DNA of 17,701 bases from an uncultured Alphaproteobacteria bacterium (lineage in GTDB: Bacteria; Pseudomonadota; Alphaproteobacteria; CASFRQ01; SAAU01). A program made the translations under genes and the position numbers. Location: positions 1-17,701 of the forward strand of contig CASFRQ010000113.1 in assembly GCA_949296785.1 (NCBI GenBank), given 5' to 3'. Numbering within the stretch: the stretch's first letter is position 1; every line of letters begins with the position of its first letter. Positions 14,174-17,701 of the stretch are shown one piece after another. The notes beneath the pieces are model-generated. The model did not search any database. It was given only the letters and a program-made list of their open reading frames with translations, and was not told the origin of the DNA.

Positions 14174-16603
14174 ATGGATACTTTCAGTTTAATGGACATG
14201 CTGGTTCAGACCGTTTCTTCTTCGGAAGTTTTTGTAGCTTTCTTGGGGGTTATTGCCGCTATTGCCTTTGCTTCCCTTTTTATTACGAAAATCGGTGAAT
14301 TTATATTGCCGAAGCCTCAGGAAACCAGGGTAGCGGACTTTTTGCCCTTCTCTTATCTGGACATAGACGGGGCGACCATCCACTGCAAAAACGGGACGCT
14401 TGCCCGCGTTTTTGAATTGCACGGGATGGATATCACGCTCCTTTTGCCGGAAGAACGCGAATCTCTTATGGAGGCGAAAAAAAGATGGATTGACTCCATG
14501 GCGGAACTGGAAATTACTTCCCGCATTATTACTATTCGTGAAAGGGTTCCATTGGAAGAGGTTCATCCTCACGCCAATCCCCTTCTTCATTCCATTTCCG
14601 AAAGATGGCTTATTAATTTGAAACGCATTTACAGGAACAAGCACTACGCCGTTATTTCCGTCAATGACCGTAAGTCGGCTTTGCGGGATTTGGATCAGGC
14701 GTCACAGGCTTTGACAGCCATCATGGATCCGTACCAACCTGTTTTGGTTTCCGAACATCCGAACGGAAAAAATTTTGATAAGAGCCCGTTTTGGCTGTTC
14801 GCGCAGCTAGCCAGTCCGCTAAATCCGCCCCAACCTCATGTCGGACGGGAAGAAGGTGATGTTTTAAACTCCCTTTTAACGACAAATTACATTCATTTTA
14901 CGGGAGATGAAGGGCTTATCCGCTTTTTTGCGGGGGATAAGGAAAAACTGTGTGTCATTATGGGTATCCGCAAACCCGGCGATTTTATGGACGAGCAGAT
15001 GATTGCTGACCTGATGGCGATTGACGGGGAGCTGCACATTGTCCACAACATCAAGGCGATTCCTTTTATTAAAGCTAACGCAATTTTAATGCAGCAAAGA
15101 AAAATGGCCGCCATGACCAGTATGTCTCCCGGCGTATACGACCAATATACGGAGGCAATGGAGTTATTGGACGCAACGGATGCCGACGCGCAAACACTGA
15201 ATGAATATGCCATGACAATTTATTTATTCGGTGAAACGAAGGAGGAATTAACCTTTGCTCAGGAGGAAGTAGAAAGAATCTGCCGTCTGCACAATGTGAC
15301 CCCTGTCAGAGAAGGCTGGGTCGCGCAGGCCAGTTATTTTTCCCAATTTCCCACTTATGAAGTATACCCAAGAACCTTCTTGTACTTATCCAATGTCGTC
15401 GCCTGCTCCATCAGTATGGACAAGACGGCGGAAGGTTTAAGTAAATCCGACTGGGGACCGGGGCCGATTTCTTATTTCAAGACCATTGCGGGAACGGCTT
15501 ACTCCTTCCAATTTCATGTGACAGATGAACCGTACGCCGTAGGACATACCGCTCTTATCGGTCCGACGGGACAAGGTAAAACAACTTTGTTCTCTTTCCT
15601 GGCTGGACAGGCTATGCGGTTTGAGGATCTGCATGTTTACTTCTTTGACCGCAACAACGGTGCCAAAGTTTTCGCCTTAATGTTAGATTCTCCGTATGTT
15701 CGTTTTGACGGAGATGACGCCGATGTGACATTAAATCCGTTTGCCGTTCCGGATTCTTCCGCAAACAGGGCTTTTTTAAGGACTTGGCTGCGGGATATTA
15801 CCGGAGGAACCGATGCTTTGTCGGAACAGGAGATTGCCAGAGCGGTCACAACGGCTTTTAACTACCTGAGACCGGAAGAAAGAATTTTAAAGAATCTGTA
15901 TAAGAGCTGTTTTTCTCCGAACGGATATATGCGGCGTGAATTATTCCGTTGGGTCAATGATGACCAGTACGGAAAGATTTTTAATTCAAAAGATGACAAT
16001 TTGGACATGTCTTCGCATTATATGGCTTTTGACTTTACAAACATTTTCCAAGATGCCGTTCTGGCGCCAGCAGTTATCAGCTATATTATGCACAGGATTC
16101 ACACCTTGGCGAGCGCCAGCGGCAATCCGTCCCTGATTATGATTGACGAAACGGCGCCGATGTTGGAACATCCGATGTTTAAAGACAGTTTTATCGTCGG
16201 CTTGCGAGAAGGCCGTAAAAAAAGACAAGCGTTCCTCTGCGCGTTCCAGCAACCGAACTTTTTGGAAAGCCACGGGTTGGGCGATGTTATCCGCGGCCAG
16301 TGCCAAACAGTCATTTTCTTCAGAAATCCGCAGGCAAATGAGGCGGACTACGCCAGCTGGAACCTCAGTCCGCGGGAAATGAACTTTATCGCCGGCCGAG
16401 AATTTACGGAGAAAAGGTACGCTGTTTTGGTCAGCCGTCCGGCCGTGCACGAATCGGTTATTTTGGACATTGACCTGGGGGGGCTCGGGCCGTTATTAAA
16501 GGTTTACTCTTCCGGTAACAAACATGTGATGCTGGCCGAACAGCTTCGTCAGCAGATATCCGACAATGGCGCTTTTGTCAAAGCTTATTTGGATAAAGCG
16601 TAA
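14174..16603 (+). CDS. virB4: T4SS ATPase VirB4
   Basis: Largest T4SS ATPase, needed for pilus assembly and substrate passage, at the inner membrane. 809 aa, near the usual 790-830. Walker A GPTGQGKT at 463-470; Walker B LIMIDE with Asp658 and Glu659; a downstream arginine-rich REGRKKRQAF segment and the CAFQQPN motif; and a GQCQTVIFFRNP strand, all typical of the C-terminal RecA-like domain. The N-terminal half (about 45-400) matches the VirB4/TrbE N-terminal domain. Residues about 19-38 form a hydrophobic segment (VFVAFLGVIAAIAFASLFI) that looks like a membrane helix ahead of the usual cytoplasmic start. It lies 43 bases after virB3 and is followed by a terminator rather than by virB5 or virB6. 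Confidence 0.95.
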   Translation: MDTFSLMDMLVQTVSSSEVFVAFLGVIAAIAFASLFITKIGEFILPKPQETRVADFLPFSYLDIDGATIHCKNGTLARVFELHGMDITLLLPEERESLMEAKKRWIDSMAELEITSRIITIRERVPLEEVHPHANPLLHSISERWLINLKRIYRNKHYAVISVNDRKSALRDLDQASQALTAIMDPYQPVLVSEHPNGKNFDKSPFWLFAQLASPLNPPQPHVGREEGDVLNSLLTTNYIHFTGDEGLIRFFAGDKEKLCVIMGIRKPGDFMDEQMIADLMAIDGELHIVHNIKAIPFIKANAILMQQRKMAAMTSMSPGVYDQYTEAMELLDATDADAQTLNEYAMTIYLFGETKEELTFAQEEVERICRLHNVTPVREGWVAQASYFSQFPTYEVYPRTFLYLSNVVACSISMDKTAEGLSKSDWGPGPISYFKTIAGTAYSFQFHVTDEPYAVGHTALIGPTGQGKTTLFSFLAGQAMRFEDLHVYFFDRNNGAKVFALMLDSPYVRFDGDDADVTLNPFAVPDSSANRAFLRTWLRDITGGTDALSEQEIARAVTTAFNYLRPEERILKNLYKSCFSPNGYMRRELFRWVNDDQYGKIFNSKDDNLDMSSHYMAFDFTNIFQDAVLAPAVISYIMHRIHTLASASGNPSLIMIDETAPMLEHPMFKDSFIVGLREGRKKRQAFLCAFQQPNFLESHGLGDVIRGQCQTVIFFRNPQANEADYASWNLSPREMNFIAGREFTEKRYAVLVSRPAVHESVILDIDLGGLGPLLKVYSSGNKHVMLAEQLRQQISDNGAFVKAYLDKA

Positions 16604-16605
16604 TC

Positions 16606-16690
16606 CGGGTTCGGGTAAAAAGATTGAAAAACCTCTAAAGACAAAGATATCTGCTCAAGTTTACAACCGAACCCGAGCAGATAATTTTTT
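16606..16690 (+). terminator. Terminator after virB4 with a competing upstream stem
   Basis: TATCTGCTC (16648-16656) and GAGCAGATA (16675-16683) form a perfect 9-bp stem with an 18-base loop, followed by A and six T (16685-16690): an intrinsic terminator. Three to eleven bases after the virB4 stop, CGGGTTCGG (16606-16614) is the perfect complement of CCGAACCCG (16667-16675), which lies in the terminator loop and shares one base with its right arm. The two pairings cross and so either exclude each other or form a pseudoknot. The terminator is likely; a switching role is speculative. Confidence 0.65.
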
Positions 16691-17237
16691 AAAGAAAATA
16701 GTATAATGATACCGGAAAATTCCGTCGGATTTAAAGCGAAAAAAACGGGAAAAGAAAGAGATCAAAAATATCTTTTTATAGCCCATAGAATGAAATACGC
16801 AAGCTTGATGAAGAATTTTGCCAGCTTCAAAAAAATGCAGATATCCAGATGGCGGATAAATTAATTATAAAAAACAATCAACCATGTTTATGCTTGTTTT
16901 TATACAAAGGCTGTTTTTAACAGGCACCCCCTTTTCAACACCAAATCAAAATAAAACAGAGAAAATTTGTCTTAAAAGTTTTCTGTTTAAAACAGAAAAA
17001 TTTTTAAGAAAATAAAAAACTTTCGGTATCTTATGCCCCAACCGAATATCCGTTTACCGAAGAACGAGAACGCTGTTTCAACTCTTCATCCGATTGTCAT
17101 CATTGAATGATTATATTGAAAGGACCTTTTTAAGATTTTATAAATTATCAAAAGAAAACGGGTCTATTCGGACTTACTTAGCAAGGCATTATTTAGAAAA
17201 TAAATAAAAGGTTAAAAAGTTGAGAAGCGACCGAAAC
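16691..17237. other. Gene-less stretch between virB4 and the right prepilin
   Basis: This 547-base AT-rich region between convergent genes has no recognisable gene. One ATG-started frame of 52 codons (16706-16864, plus; begins MIPENSVGFKAKK) has no ribosome binding site. A further plus frame, without an ATG (about 17040-17207, ending HYLENK), reads like protein but has no start; neither resembles a family I know. A TATAAT occurs at 16702-16707. The stretch may be a decayed gene or simply spacer DNA. Confidence 0.4.
16979..17005. terminator. AT-rich hairpin, possible bidirectional terminator
   Basis: TTTTCTG (16979-16985) pairs with CAGAAAA (16993-16999), with further A/T pairs possible inside the loop; the plus strand continues with A and five T. 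On the minus strand only four T follow after a C. It lies between convergent virB4 and prepilin genes, so it could end transcripts from either side. Confidence 0.45.
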
Positions 17238-17701
17238 CTATTTATTTTCTTTTTTAGCGGCGCTGGCGGTACTGCCGAAATAAAAATCAACGGTAAGCCT
17301 TCCCTGTTCGCCGCCTTTGCATATTTGACGGGCTTTTGTAGAATGAAGGAGTGCAGAGTCCGCATAAGAAGTGACTTTTGAAACGGTAATACTGTCCGTA
17401 CCGTCATCCAGTTTAGTAAGTAGTTCCAGACAAAGTTCTTCGGAAACATTATCTAAACCCATATAGTAAGTATATCTTGTGTCGCTTCCGCTGTTGAGGG
17501 CGCGGAGTTTTGCTCCCATGACCGAAAGCGCTTCTTCCAAAGGGGCGGTATCCACATAATTTTTATAATTTAAATTGGGTATTTTATTGCCGGAACCCGG
17601 ATTAAAGCCGTCTAAAGCAGACATGATTAACTGTATTTCTTCCACAACCTTATTCGTTCTTATTTTTTCCATGGCCATATTATAACCGGCTAACCCGCCG
17701 A
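17238..17701 (-). CDS. PilS-like type IV prepilin, 5' end beyond the window
   Basis: Partial pilin gene; 153 complete codons plus the stop are visible, and the start lies beyond the right edge. The first visible residues GGLAGYNMAM followed by EKIRTNKVVEEIQL match the same region of the left prepilin at 119-655, so the hydrophobic N-terminal helix and prepilin leader must lie just outside. An ATG at 17676-17678 is internal to the conserved helix and is not the real start. The head is unlike that of the left pilin but has two Cys, in EELCLELL and RQICKGGEQG, consistent with a disulfide-bonded D region. The end is KKENK. It is on the minus strand and faces virB4 tail to tail, outside the pil operon, so it is probably an additional or minor pilin. 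Confidence 0.8.
   Translation of the reverse strand, partial: GGLAGYNMAMEKIRTNKVVEEIQLIMSALDGFNPGSGNKIPNLNYKNYVDTAPLEEALSVMGAKLRALNSGSDTRYTYYMGLDNVSEELCLELLTKLDDGTDSITVSKVTSYADSALLHSTKARQICKGGEQGRLTVDFYFGSTASAAKKENK

Noticed and set aside
16706..16864. 52-codon plus-strand frame as a real small gene
   Set aside because: No ribosome binding site, no recognisable sequence, and composition like the surrounding non-coding DNA; kept only as a remark on the region.

Overview
The window reads as one envelope-machinery island, about 45% GC by eye, carrying two secretion/pilus systems back to back. The left two thirds (minus strand, transcribed right to left from about 11151 to 119) is a type IVb pilus cluster in the gene order of the R64 thin pilus: an OmpA-like protein, a TcpQ/PilL-like lipoprotein, PilN secretin, PilO, PilP, PilQ ATPase, PilR platform protein, and a PilS-like prepilin. 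The right third (plus strand, 11427 to 16603) is the start of a VirB-type (P-type) type IV secretion system: five consecutive VirB2-like pilin genes, then virB3 and virB4. A second, incomplete PilS-like prepilin on the minus strand runs off the right edge (17238-17701). No tRNA, rRNA, CRISPR array, transposase or integrase was seen.

Organism: no taxonomic marker gene is present. The prepilin leader style (Gly-Arg-Ser-Met-Ile-Glu followed by a GGLAGYN core), the AT-rich intergenic DNA and a VirB2 family expansion like that of Rickettsiales and Bartonella suggest a host-associated or gut alphaproteobacterium. This is an inference with moderate to low confidence.

Layout: 1-118 terminator of the left pilin; 119-655 prepilin; 656-887 AT-rich hairpin-rich leader; 888-8365 compact pilR-pilQ-pilP-pilO-pilN block with short gaps or overlapping starts; 8355-9326 pilL-like gene with its own strong sigma70-type promoter at 9389-9416; 9517-11151 OmpA-like protein; 11152-11426 divergent intergenic region with a plus-strand promoter; 11427-13750 the VirB2 array; 13840-14130 virB3; 14174-16603 virB4; 16604-17237 gene-less stretch with an intrinsic terminator; 17238-17701 partial prepilin.

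How the genes work together: PilL-like/TcpQ lipoprotein and PilN would form the outer-membrane gate, PilO and PilP the periplasmic connection, PilR and PilQ the inner-membrane platform and its motor, and the prepilins the fibre. Genes expected elsewhere for a working pilus (prepilin peptidase PilU, lytic transglycosylase PilT, PilM, adhesin PilV) are not in the window, and neither are VirB1, B5-B11 or VirD4. In the VirB part, the five VirB2-like proteins supply alternative pilus subunits, VirB3 and VirB4 the inner-membrane assembly base and ATPase.

The most notable point is the VirB2 array. Three copies share an identical 48-residue two-helix core, differing only by synonymous codons, but have different N- and C-terminal segments. 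A fourth copy is divergent, and a fifth carries an extra domain of about 180 residues ahead of its VirB2 domain, with a sharp base-composition step at the joint. This looks like a constant-core, variable-surface pilin set plus a possible long-headed minor or tip pilin.
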